In this document: positions 1-8,164 of the stretch, one piece after another
How the letters are laid out: the number at the start of each line of letters is the position of its first letter
Numbering within the stretch: position 1 is the first letter of the stretch
DNA from: Bacillota bacterium
GTDB taxonomy: Bacteria > Bacillota > Sulfobacillia > JAJZYS01 > JAJYTV01
Direction of reading: 5' to 3'
Assembly: GCA_021810725.1 (NCBI GenBank)
Contig: JAJZIE010000006.1
Coordinates: 1-29,050 of the forward strand
DNA length: 29,050 nucleotides
Position numbers and translations under genes: made by a program
The notes under the pieces: generated by a model
Told to the model about the DNA's origin: nothing
Databases searched by the model: none
The model's input: only the letters and a program-made list of their open reading frames with translations

Positions 1-931
1 AACAGAGCCTGTTGCCGGCGAGGGCCCGGTGGTCCATACCGCTCAACCAGCACGGCAGGCCGATCACCTCGGCAGCCTTGCGGCCTGTGATCGCCTCCGC
101 AGCCTCGTCCCAGGCCACGATACGCCTGCCCCGGTCCGCGGAGTAGTGGGCGACGCCCTCGCCTGTACCCGAGGCCGCGATCTGCCGCACCGCAGCGGAA
201 AGAGCATCTGTCACTGCAGGCAGGTTGGCGAAGGAGAGCGTCCGCTGCGTGGGCTCCGGCTCCGGGCGCCCCAGCAGGAATCCCTGGCCCATCACCACGC
301 CGAGCCGCACCAGTTCCTCGAGCTCTGCTTCGGCCTCGATGCCTTCGGCGATCGTGGCGATGCCAAGGTCCGAGCACATGTGCAGCATCGCCGCGACGAT
401 GGTCTGGCGCCAGCGGTCATGGTCGATGCCGTGCACGAGACGCTGGTCCACCTTGACGACATCGGGCTTGAGCGCGAGTACGGCCGCCTGGCCGGCAAAG
501 CCGGAACCGAAGTCGTCCAAGGCTATGCGATACCCCTCCGCGCGCCAGGCTGCCACCTGCGTCTGCAAAGCCTCTGGATCGTCGAAGAGCGGCGACGCCT
601 CCGTGATCTCGATGACGGAGTGGCGTGCCGGCCAAGGAGACTTGGCAGGAGCGATCGGCAGGCCGACAAAGCGCGGGTTTGCGTTGACGAACAGCATGCC
701 AGGAGGCGTGAGGACGTTTCCCGCCGCCACGAAGGCCATGCGGCGGCACGTTTCTTCGAACGACTCCTCAACGCGCTCGTTGCGAGCGAGCTCAAAGAGC
801 TCCGCCGGGGTCGCGAAGAAAGATTGCTCAGGTCCCCGTATCAGGGCCTCATGTCCCCAAATGGTGCCGGAGCGCAGATTGTAGATCGGCTGCCATGCGA
901 TCCAAAGCTCTGGAATGAGTTCTTCGAGCAC
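1..931 (-). CDS. EAL-domain c-di-GMP phosphodiesterase with C-terminal PAS-like domain (partial, runs off the window)
   Basis: An open minus-strand frame runs from a GTG at 931 to the window edge, so the C-terminus is missing (about 310 codons visible). The GTG is preceded by GGAGG six bases upstream, which decides the start. The EAL domain begins almost at once (WQPIYNL, about residue 13) and carries the residues of active enzymes: EAL in GHEALIRG, N in FVNANP, E in EITEAS, DDFGSG, K and D in VVKVD, EGIE, and QGFLLGRP. Such enzymes hydrolyse cyclic di-GMP to pGpG. After about residue 250 comes a PAS-like segment (RIVAWDEAAEAITGRKAAEVIG) that is cut off by the edge. EAL before PAS is the reverse of the commonest order, so a further output or GGDEF domain may lie outside the window. 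No signal peptide or membrane segment is seen, so it is probably cytoplasmic. Confidence 0.88.
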   Translation of the reverse strand, partial: MLEELIPELWIAWQPIYNLRSGTIWGHEALIRGPEQSFFATPAELFELARNERVEESFEETCRRMAFVAAGNVLTPPGMLFVNANPRFVGLPIAPAKSPWPARHSVIEITEASPLFDDPEALQTQVAAWRAEGYRIALDDFGSGFAGQAAVLALKPDVVKVDQRLVHGIDHDRWRQTIVAAMLHMCSDLGIATIAEGIEAEAELEELVRLGVVMGQGFLLGRPEPEPTQRTLSFANLPAVTDALSAAVRQIAASGTGEGVAHYSADRGRRIVAWDEAAEAITGRKAAEVIGLPCWLSGMDHRALAGNRLC

Positions 932-1696
932 GGAGGACCTCCATTGGTTGAACGCCTGCTGCGGGGCCGGCATATCTTTGCAGGTCTCGTCGGTTCCGTC
1001 ATTTCGCTAGGCGCTCCGATTTGCCTCCCGAGGCCAGTGTGCAGCCAACACATGCACGCCCAGAGGACGGCAAGGCGGGGACGGGTACGGACAGCAGCGC
1101 CGACATCGTGATCGCAGTCCGTCAGCCTGCCACGATAGGCGGGTGTCTGCTCTGCCTCGGTGATTGCGACCTGATGCACGACTGGCACGTATGGCCGGGA
1201 ACTGCACCCGCTCAAGATGGCCGGCGTGCCCGGCGGTCGAACAGAGGCGAAGCCTCGCTGATCTCGAGCATGGTCTGGTCAGACGGCCAGAACGAGCCCG
1301 ATGGCGCGATCGGCGGGCCCATAAGCGTGCTGCACATCGTCGTTCTGGTCGTGGCTGGACACGCGGGCGCAGGCGACCGTGCGGCGCTCATCGGATGTGC
1401 TGCGGTACAGTTCGGATGCAGATTGGCCAGATCATAGCGACGATGCTTCCCGGCGTATGCTCAGGACCTAGCCTGCTCTCCGTTTCCTACCGCCTGAGCG
1501 TCGTGATGGCTGCACCCGAAGCCTTAGATGTCCGGCCAGTCTCTCCACATCGCTAGGATTAAGACTCATTCGGTAAACCTCCACAACTCTGTCCGGACCT
1601 TGTCGAATGGACCCGCCCCACGCCTGCCGAATGGTATCCGGCGCGCCTCCGGGCAGCCGCGGGCTCGCCCGCCCCGCCACACGGGGACGCTCCACG
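932..1696. other. Intergenic stretch, no supported gene
   Basis: This lies between the start of the EAL gene and the end of the RecQ gene, both on the minus strand. Several overlapping open frames exist on both strands, but their translations are rich in Arg, Ser and Cys and look like GC-driven shadows. No ribosome binding site plus family motif could be found. A GC-rich hairpin with 6-bp arms (GCGGGC/GCCCGC, 1659-1672) follows the RecQ stop and may help end transcription, but it has no T-run. The promoter of the EAL gene should be here; I could not place it. Confidence 0.5.
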
Positions 1697-3652
1697 TCAC
1701 GTGGGCCCATGCCTCCGCCCTGGGCGGGCATCGGCTGGCCGGGGTTGCTCTCGCCGCACCACGGCAAGGATCTCCTTGCCGAACACCGCGAGGCGCGGCT
1801 CGCCCATGACCTTCATGCGCCTCAGCTCCCCAAGGTCGGTCGGCAGCGCCTCGGCAATGGCCTCAAGATGCCGGCGGGTCAGGATCTCCTCGTCCGCGAC
1901 GCCGCTACTTCGGGCCCGCTCGCCACGCCAGGCGAGCAGGCTCTCGAGAACGGAATCCCCCGCGCGATCCTGTGGAGGGGCATGCCCAATGGCTTCATGC
2001 GCCGCCGGCGCCGGCCTGCCTGGCGTCCTCGCGACCGGCCGTGTCTTGAGCACCGCCGTCGCCGGGCGGCCGCCGAACGCCGCAGGATGGCAGCGGTCGC
2101 AGCACACGTCCGCCTTCGCCCGGGCGGGCGGCGCGCCGAAGTAGTGGAGCAGGAAGGCGCGGCGACAGCCCGTGAGATCGAGGTAGCGGCGCATCGCGGC
2201 GAAGCGGTCGAACTTCGCCTGCCTGCGGCGGTCGATGTCCTGCAGGATGTCGTCCGCGTCCCCTTGACTCAAAGGACTCTTCAGCGTGATCGCCTCGAGC
2301 CGGCGCTCGCGGGGTCCCGTGGCGGCGAGGCCGCGCTCCACCAGCTGGGAGACGAGCAGCGTGGCCTGGGCCCGCTCCCCCTCGCTGATCGCGAAGCGGT
2401 GCGGCGTGCCGACCGGCGTCGCCCGCAGCTCCTCGAGCCGACGCCGCAACCAGCCTTCGTCCGGCTGCTCGCGCTCGAGCAGAAAGAGACGGAGATCGAG
2501 ATCATCCTCCAGCACCGTCAGGAGCATCGCCCAGGCGGGCCGGCCGTCGCGCCCGGCGCGGCCGCTCTCCTGGGCGTACGCCTCGACCGACTCCGGCACC
2601 GTGACGTGCAGGACCATGCGGATGTCCGGCTTGTCCACGCCCATGCCGAAGGCGGTGGTGGCGGCGATGACACGCACCTCCCCGGCGAGGAACCGCCGCA
2701 GCACCGCCTCGCGCTGATCCGGCGCAAGGCCGGCGTGGTACGCCGCCACCTCCTCACGCAGGGCGTGCGAGAGCCACTCGGCCCAGCCCTCGGCCTGGGC
2801 GCGCGTCGTCGTATAGACGATGGCGGGGCCTGTGCCGAGGCGCCTCAGCCAGCGCGCGGCAGTGAGGCGCCGCTCGCCGTCGTCCGCCGCCTTCAGAACG
2901 CCGTAGCGCAGGTTCGGCCTGTCCCATGGCGCCACGAGCACATGGGCGATGCCGAAGGTGCCGACGATCTCCTCGCGCACCCTGGGGGGCGCGGTGGCGG
3001 TGAGGGCGAGCAGCCTGGGCGAACCGAGGCGTTCGTGGACCTCGCCGATCAGACGGTAGTCCGGGCGGAAGTCATGGCCCCATTGCGAGATGCAATGCGC
3101 CTCGTCCACCGCCAACAGGGCGACCCGGACGCCGGCCGTGGCCCGCTGGAATTCGGGGCTGCGCAGGCGCTCGGGCGCCACGAAGGCGATCTTGACCCTG
3201 CCCTGGGCGAGCAGCCGGTATGCCCGGGCCAGCTCCTGCTCGGACAGCGCGCTGGTGATCGCGATGGCCCGGATGCCCTTCTCGGCGAGCGAGCGCACCT
3301 GGTCCTGCATCAGGGCGATGAGCGGCGAGACGACGAGCGTCAGCCCGTCCAGCAGGAGAGCCGGCAACTGGTAGCAGAGCGACTTGCCGGCGGAGGTCGG
3401 CATCACCGCGAGGGTGTCTTGCCCGCTCAGGACCGCCTCGATCACCTGCCGCTGCATGGGGCGGAAGGCGGCGAAGCCGAAGCGCTCCCGCAGCAGGGCC
3501 GAAAGATCCGGAGGCGCAGTCTGCGAGCGGCCCAGGCTGAGCCGTCCGTCCCTGAGCTTCCATTCCACCTCGTCCCCCGGACGAAGCCCAACCGCTTCGA
3601 GTACCCGCGCCGGCAGCCTGAGCGACCCGTCCTGCCCGACCTTGAGACTCAC
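1697..3652 (-). CDS. recQ: RecQ-family 3'-5' DNA helicase with N-terminal AbrB-like domain
   Basis: This is a 651-aa ATP-dependent DNA helicase. Residues 1-45 read as a SpoVT/AbrB-type swapped-hairpin domain (GQDGSLRLPARVLEAVGLRPGD), which is unusual on RecQ. The helicase core follows: FRPMQRQVIEA (Q-motif region), Walker A PTSAGKS (about 85-91), DEAH in AVDEAHC (about 183), TATAP, and motif VI QESGRAGRDG. A RecQ zinc-binding segment follows (GCRR, then CCDRC), then an HRDC-like end (AIAEALPTDLGELRRMK). The start is GTG at 3652, with GGGAGGT seven bases upstream. It follows the BrxL-like gene on the same strand after 102 bp that contain two palindromes, and it is the last gene of the run. AbrB domains bind DNA or act as antitoxins; here the domain may bind DNA or direct the helicase to a site. 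RecQ identity is firm; the role in the island is inference. Confidence 0.93.
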   Translation of the reverse strand: MSLKVGQDGSLRLPARVLEAVGLRPGDEVEWKLRDGRLSLGRSQTAPPDLSALLRERFGFAAFRPMQRQVIEAVLSGQDTLAVMPTSAGKSLCYQLPALLLDGLTLVVSPLIALMQDQVRSLAEKGIRAIAITSALSEQELARAYRLLAQGRVKIAFVAPERLRSPEFQRATAGVRVALLAVDEAHCISQWGHDFRPDYRLIGEVHERLGSPRLLALTATAPPRVREEIVGTFGIAHVLVAPWDRPNLRYGVLKAADDGERRLTAARWLRRLGTGPAIVYTTTRAQAEGWAEWLSHALREEVAAYHAGLAPDQREAVLRRFLAGEVRVIAATTAFGMGVDKPDIRMVLHVTVPESVEAYAQESGRAGRDGRPAWAMLLTVLEDDLDLRLFLLEREQPDEGWLRRRLEELRATPVGTPHRFAISEGERAQATLLVSQLVERGLAATGPRERRLEAITLKSPLSQGDADDILQDIDRRRQAKFDRFAAMRRYLDLTGCRRAFLLHYFGAPPARAKADVCCDRCHPAAFGGRPATAVLKTRPVARTPGRPAPAAHEAIGHAPPQDRAGDSVLESLLAWRGERARSSGVADEEILTRRHLEAIAEALPTDLGELRRMKVMGEPRLAVFGKEILAVVRREQPRPADARPGRRHGPT

Positions 3653-3717
3653 CTTGGCACCTCCCGCGCAGAGGTTGTTGAGACCGCATCGCTGAACCTT
3701 TGGGCATCGTCCAGCCG

Positions 3718-3762
3718 CCGGGCTGCAGCTGCAGCCCGGGCAGGCGGGCGGGGCCTAGGCCC
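3718..3762. promoter_or_regulatory. Two palindromes between the BrxL-like and RecQ genes
   Basis: A perfect 22-bp palindrome lies at 3718-3739 (core GGGCTGCAGCTGCAGCCC). A 12-bp palindrome, GGGCCTAGGCCC, lies at 3751-3762 and includes the stop codon of the upstream gene. There is no loop and no T-run, so a protein-binding site or mRNA processing element is as likely as a terminator. The AbrB-like domain of the downstream RecQ makes autoregulation conceivable, but nothing shows it. Confidence 0.45.
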
Positions 3763-5794
3763 GCAGCGCCAGGATCGCCTCGGCAAGCGTCGGCGCCGCG
3801 ACAATCCGCCAGGAGCGGAGCAGATGTTCGACCTCCTGCAGGGCGTTCTCCGCCAGCGGGCCCAGCACCAGGACGCCCGGAGCCGTGTCGCGCAGGGCGC
3901 CGACGCGGCCAAGGATGTCGGCGGGCGTCGCCAGATGTCCGTGCAGAGTGCTCTCCCCTGCCGCGACCACGCTCTGCAAGTAGGCTTCGCCCCGCAGAGC
4001 GGAAACGAGCGCGAGGAGCGCCGGCAAGGCCAGAGATGGTCCGTCCTGCACGGTGCCACCTGCCACTTGCAAAGCCACGGCGCGGCCCTCGAGGCCAGTT
4101 TGGCCAAGGCGCAGCAGGCGCTGGTTCGCGAGCAGGAAACTGTAGGCGATCCGCTCCGCCTCGGCGGCGACCGGCGGCAGACGTCCCTCGGACCTCAGCC
4201 CGCGACCCGTGGCGAGCAGCGATGCCTCGACGCGCAGCAGGCGCCCACCCGCCTCGGCGCCGGCGTCGCGGTCCAGGTGGAGGCATTCGCCGGCAGCCAT
4301 CGCGAGCGTCCGCACGCGGGCGGGTCCGGCCGGCTCGAGATCTCGAGCCGCAGTCTGCGGCACGCCCTGAAAGCCCACCCGCCGCGGCTGGAACTCGCCT
4401 GGCGCGATGCGGCAGAGCTGGTCGTGGATGCGCTGGCGCAGTTCCCCCGCCAGCGTCAGGATGGCCTGCAGAACCTCCTGGTCGCCCGTGGGGCCGTTCG
4501 GGTAGATGAGCTTCAGGAGGGCCTCGGCGCTGCGTGTGACGGCGACCGCATCGCGGCGCGTCATGCCGGGCGCGGGCGGGTGGCGGCGCAGGAGGTCGTC
4601 CATCTCCGCCGCGAACGGGAGGTCTCGCAGGGCGATCAGCACCTCGCCGAAGTAGTCCGAGACGAAGCCGAAGCCGGTGGCGAACGACGCGGGCTCGAGC
4701 TTGGGCAATTCCCAGCCGGGCAAAAAGGCGTGCAGGCGGTCCAAAAAGGCGCTGTCGCGCAGCTCCTCGGGTAGCGGCTCGCAGAGGTGGCGGTAGCGCC
4801 GCGACGGCAGGTCCCCCTCGACGTCGATGTTGCCGAGCAGCACCACCGAGCAGTCCGAGCTGAACTCGTGGCGGCCCCGGCTGAACTGGCCGCTTTCGAG
4901 GAAGTCCTTGAGCGCCGCCGCCACCTCGGCGCCGCCAAGATGAAGGCGCGCGATCTCGTCGAAGGCCAGCAGGCGCCGCTGCGCCAGGAGACCCGGCCGG
5001 CCGGTCGTCAGGTGGACAAAGAGATTCGCGGGCGTCACGGCACCGCCGGAGATGACGAAGGCGTCCTGCGACACATTGCGCGCGAGATACGTCTTGCCGG
5101 TGTTCTTGGGGCCGAGCTCGAGCAGGTGCAGGCTGCCCTCCGCGAGCGGCGCGAGCCGCATCAGCAGGAGGAGCTTGCGCCTGAGGGCCGCGTCGGCGGC
5201 AAGCCCTAGCCCGAGGTGCACGGGGTCGTAGCCCGCCGAGGTCAGAAGCAGGTCGATCCAGCCTTCCGCCGAGAAGTAGCTCCTGCCCTCGAGGAAAGGT
5301 TCGAGGCGCGCATGCGCCTGGACCGGTTGAAAGTCCCGCACCAGGGTGGCGGGTACGCCCTCCGCCACCGGCTGCCATGCAAGGTCGATGCGGCCCCAGA
5401 GGCCGCCTGCCAAAAGTCCGGCATGATCCTCCGCCAGAGCCGGGTCGAGCCGGACTTTAAGGTCCAGGCTCGCGATGCGGCCGACGTAGCTGCCGTCCTC
5501 GACGTCGACGGTCACCTCGAGCCGGTCGACGATGCGCAGGCTGCCCTCCTGCACCAGCCGGTGGCGCCAGAGATTGCGCTCGCGCGGCAACGGGTGATGG
5601 CTGCGCAGGTAGTCCTCAATGGCTGCGATCGCGGTCTCCCGCGGCCGCTGCGCCAGAAGGTATTCGCTGACGTAGCGCGGCACGTGCCCTTGCCCGCCAA
5701 GGCGCAAGGCCATTCCCTTCGGCAGCACCACCGATTCTCCGAGGGCGCCGAACACCTGCAGCACGCGCTCGTCCAGGGGCGACGGGCGATCCAT
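3755..5794 (-). CDS. brxL: BrxL-like AAA+ ATPase with Lon-protease-like C-terminal domain
   Basis: This 679-aa protein resembles the BREX phage-defence protein BrxL (Lon-related). The N-terminal 200 residues match the BrxL pattern (DERVLQVFG, LRSHHPLPRERN, DPVHLGLG). The AAA+ part has Walker A LGPKNTGKT (about 227-235), Walker B LLAFDE (about 275-280), and the family segment FLESGQFSRGRHE followed by LLGNIDVEGD. The last 130 residues are Lon-like: DGPSLALPALLALVSAL puts a serine at the catalytic position (about 587) and GESTLHG follows, but the lysine of the Lon Ser-Lys dyad is not evident. Peptidase activity is therefore doubtful. The ATG at 5794 overlaps the stop of the upstream ATPase by one base (TGATG), so the two are translationally coupled. 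In BREX, BrxL is an effector that forms DNA-bound hexameric rings; here no PglX or PglZ is present. Confidence 0.85.
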   Translation of the reverse strand: MDRPSPLDERVLQVFGALGESVVLPKGMALRLGGQGHVPRYVSEYLLAQRPRETAIAAIEDYLRSHHPLPRERNLWRHRLVQEGSLRIVDRLEVTVDVEDGSYVGRIASLDLKVRLDPALAEDHAGLLAGGLWGRIDLAWQPVAEGVPATLVRDFQPVQAHARLEPFLEGRSYFSAEGWIDLLLTSAGYDPVHLGLGLAADAALRRKLLLLMRLAPLAEGSLHLLELGPKNTGKTYLARNVSQDAFVISGGAVTPANLFVHLTTGRPGLLAQRRLLAFDEIARLHLGGAEVAAALKDFLESGQFSRGRHEFSSDCSVVLLGNIDVEGDLPSRRYRHLCEPLPEELRDSAFLDRLHAFLPGWELPKLEPASFATGFGFVSDYFGEVLIALRDLPFAAEMDDLLRRHPPAPGMTRRDAVAVTRSAEALLKLIYPNGPTGDQEVLQAILTLAGELRQRIHDQLCRIAPGEFQPRRVGFQGVPQTAARDLEPAGPARVRTLAMAAGECLHLDRDAGAEAGGRLLRVEASLLATGRGLRSEGRLPPVAAEAERIAYSFLLANQRLLRLGQTGLEGRAVALQVAGGTVQDGPSLALPALLALVSALRGEAYLQSVVAAGESTLHGHLATPADILGRVGALRDTAPGVLVLGPLAENALQEVEHLLRSWRIVAAPTLAEAILALRA

Positions 5795-7056
5795 CAGCCG
5801 TCCCAGTCGCGACGCACCGGGCCGCCGTCAGGCGGCTCGGCGGTGGCCGCCGCCTCGGACACGGCCTCGGCCTCAGGCACCATGACGGGCTCGGCAAGGC
5901 CGTGCACCCTGAGCTCCGGCTCCACACCGTACACACGGTAGAGGTCAAGGAAGTGCACCGCTGCGCGCACCATCTGACGCACCTTGATGTCACGCTCGCG
6001 CAGGGGCACGCGGATGCGCGTCAGCAGCGCCTTGCCGTCGAGCGGCGGGGACCAGCCGAACGCTTCGGCGTGCAGGCGCACAATGCCGTCGAAGACCTGC
6101 CCCAGGTCGGACTCCGTAAGCGGCGGCAGGTTGGGCGCCCCCTGCAGTTGGCGGATCGGCCCCTCGATGCGTCCCGCGAGTTCCCCGTCACCGCGCTCCA
6201 CAAGCCAGAGCGGCAGATCGGTGGTCTCCTGGAGCGGGTCCGCGAGGGTCTGCTGGAACGACGCCGCCACGGCGACGACGCTGTAGGTGCGTGGCAAGGC
6301 CTTCGCGTCCTGCAGGCGCCCGAGGAAATCGTAGGAGCGAGCGCGGGCGCGGCGGCCGACGCTGCCGATCATCTCCGCCTCGTCAATCAGGATGACCCAG
6401 CCGGAGAGACCGGCAATGGCCGCTGCCTCCGCGACCAAGCGAAGGTAGTCGAAGGACGCGTCGAGTTTGAAGCGCTCGATCTGGCCGAGCTTGCGGCCCG
6501 TGTTGTCGAGGTAGGCACGGCGCAGGTCGGGCAGCGCGAGCAGGTAGCCCGCGAGGTCGCGGTCGAGTGGGTCCGGGTCGCCGCGGGCACCGTCGAACCT
6601 CGCCTCGAGCACGGCCGCCAGCTTGGGATGCAGGCGGGTCTGCGCAATGCGCAGCAGGCGCTCGCTCGCCTCGCCGCTGCGCTCGATCGCCTGCCAGAGC
6701 GGATCGAGGCCGGGCCGGTCGACGCCCGGAAAGAACGTGCCCGTCACCAGTTTGCGGTAGACGCGATCCACGCGGTCCAAGGGCGACTCGCGGCTCACCG
6801 TCAGCACACTGGTGAGAAAGCGCTCCCCCTCTGCCAGGTTGCGCACCGCCTGCAGCATGTGGCTCTTGCCGTCGCCGTAGTTGGCGGCGACGATGCGCAT
6901 GCTGCGACGCACGCGACCTTCCTGCACCGAGCGCAGGTCCTCCGCAATGTCTGCCATGATGCGGCCGCGGCCCGCCGACAGCACGTCCGCGGCCATCCGC
7001 GACGGCACGCCCGCCCGCAACTGCTCGATCGAGGTGCGCGCCAAGCTACGCTCCAA
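5794..7056 (-). CDS. BREX BrxC/BrxD-type (DUF2791) P-loop ATPase
   Basis: This is a 420-aa ATPase. The opening (SIEQLRAGVPSR) is the characteristic start of the DUF2791 / BrxD family. Walker A is YGDGKSHML (about 60-68) and Walker B is WVILIDEAEM (about 220-229). The remainder is helical, with a C-terminal Glu/Ala-rich tail. Family members act as STAND/ORC-like ATP switches in BREX and related systems, probably on DNA. The start is TTG at 7056, inside the end of the upstream ATPase gene (11-bp overlap), with GGGAGG nine bases upstream. The stop overlaps the start of the BrxL-like gene by one base. Assignment to the family is good; naming it brxD would go too far because no type 2 or 6 BREX genes surround it. 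Confidence 0.85.
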   Translation of the reverse strand: MERSLARTSIEQLRAGVPSRMAADVLSAGRGRIMADIAEDLRSVQEGRVRRSMRIVAANYGDGKSHMLQAVRNLAEGERFLTSVLTVSRESPLDRVDRVYRKLVTGTFFPGVDRPGLDPLWQAIERSGEASERLLRIAQTRLHPKLAAVLEARFDGARGDPDPLDRDLAGYLLALPDLRRAYLDNTGRKLGQIERFKLDASFDYLRLVAEAAAIAGLSGWVILIDEAEMIGSVGRRARARSYDFLGRLQDAKALPRTYSVVAVAASFQQTLADPLQETTDLPLWLVERGDGELAGRIEGPIRQLQGAPNLPPLTESDLGQVFDGIVRLHAEAFGWSPPLDGKALLTRIRVPLRERDIKVRQMVRAAVHFLDLYRVYGVEPELRVHGLAEPVMVPEAEAVSEAAATAEPPDGGPVRRDWDG

Positions 7057-8164
7057 CCGTGTCCGCCTCCCTGCCCGCGATCGCCTCGACGAGGAGCTTC
7101 ACCGGCGAGATAGGTCCCATCGCCACGAGACTCCCAGACTCCAGCACCGCCTGCGGCGAGGCCCCGTAGGCCTCGGCCAGGGCCGCCCGCCATGCCGGCC
7201 AGTTCCGGCGCCAGACGGCGTCCAGATCCTTGACGTCGTCGAAGGGGTTGGGCCGCGAGCTCTCCACCTCCGGCTCGATCCGCATGGCGAGCGCGGCGTA
7301 GCTCAGGAGGCCCGCCCGCTCGTCGTCGAACACCTCCGGCCGGCCGGCGAACAGCACGAACAGGCCCGGCATCCCCGGCCCCTCGTCGATCAGCTCCCGG
7401 ATGGCCTCGAAGGCGTCGTCACGGCGCAGCCGCGTGTAGCGCGCCGGTCCCTCGCCGCCCAAGAGGGCGTCCATATCGTCGATCGTCAGCAGAAGTCCCT
7501 GGCCGCCGACGAGGCGCCGCGCGTGCAAGAGGGAGCGCAGGATCTCCCGCGCGCCGAAGCGGTCGAGAGCCATGCCGATGCCGGAGCGCCGCCGCAGGGT
7601 GGCCGAGACTTTGGCGCCGGACATCCAGGCGGCGGCGGCCTCGCGATGCCCGAGCTCCTGGGCATACCCCGGCCTCAGCCAGGCGTAGGCCAGATGGCGC
7701 AGGGCGGTCGCCACCGGCGGCGAGATGCGCGGCTCGGCATAAAGGAAATCCAGGGCGCCCGCGAGATCGGCCGCGACCGCGGCCTGGGGGCGTCCGCGGG
7801 CCACGAGGTAGGCCTCGAGGTCCCCGTCCTGACCCGGCCGGAACTCGGCCGCCCCGGCGCGGCGGGCGGCCTCGATCGCAAACGGCAACGCGATCGCGTC
7901 CAGGGAGATCCCGCCGAGAATGGCGCGGTAAAGCTCGTCGAAGCGGCCGATCCGCACCTCCCGCGCCGAGACGTCGGCCGTGAGGTAGCCCTCCGCCGCG
8001 GCGACTTGCCGCATCTCCCGCAGCAGGCGGGTCTTGCCGCTGCCCTCGCGCCCTCTGAGCCACTTGACGGCCGAGCCGCCCTCGGCCACGTACGAGCGCA
8101 GGTACTCGTCACGCCAGAAGGCGGCGATGCCATCCGGGTCGACGAAAGCTCCCCGCTCAGCCAT
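7046..8164 (-). CDS. Second P-loop ATPase, paired with the DUF2791 protein
   Basis: This 372-aa protein has a clear P-loop, LRGREGSGKTRLL (about 36-48), and Walker B LLLTIDDMDALL (about 224-235), then ELIDEGPGMPGLFVLFAGRPE, which resembles the sensor 1 region of ORC/STAND-type ATPases. The overall plan is like BrxC/BrxD proteins, but the family-specific N-terminal motif is less clear than in the next gene. Its ATG (8164) overlaps the end of the 264-aa gene by 8 bp, and its own end overlaps the next ATPase by 11 bp. The two ATPases are thus made from one message and may form a hetero-oligomer. The Asp-Asp in Walker B, in place of Asp-Glu, leaves open whether it hydrolyses ATP. Confidence 0.8.
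   Translation of the reverse strand: MAERGAFVDPDGIAAFWRDEYLRSYVAEGGSAVKWLRGREGSGKTRLLREMRQVAAAEGYLTADVSAREVRIGRFDELYRAILGGISLDAIALPFAIEAARRAGAAEFRPGQDGDLEAYLVARGRPQAAVAADLAGALDFLYAEPRISPPVATALRHLAYAWLRPGYAQELGHREAAAAWMSGAKVSATLRRRSGIGMALDRFGAREILRSLLHARRLVGGQGLLLTIDDMDALLGGEGPARYTRLRRDDAFEAIRELIDEGPGMPGLFVLFAGRPEVFDDERAGLLSYAALAMRIEPEVESSRPNPFDDVKDLDAVWRRNWPAWRAALAEAYGASPQAVLESGSLVAMGPISPVKLLVEAIAGREADTVGA

Noticed and set aside
29..1111. Long plus-strand open frame of 360 codons
   Set aside because: Antisense to the EAL domain, whose catalytic motifs are clear on the minus strand; the plus translation is Arg/His-rich with no motif.
1607..4774. Plus-strand open frame of 1055 codons
   Set aside because: Antisense to the RecQ and BrxL-like genes; low-complexity Arg/Gln/Gly composition from GC-rich codons, with no motif.
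3072..5378. Minus-strand 768-codon frame overlapping BrxL and RecQ
   Set aside because: Shifted frame across two real genes with clear motifs; Arg/Ala/Gly/Pro-rich shadow.
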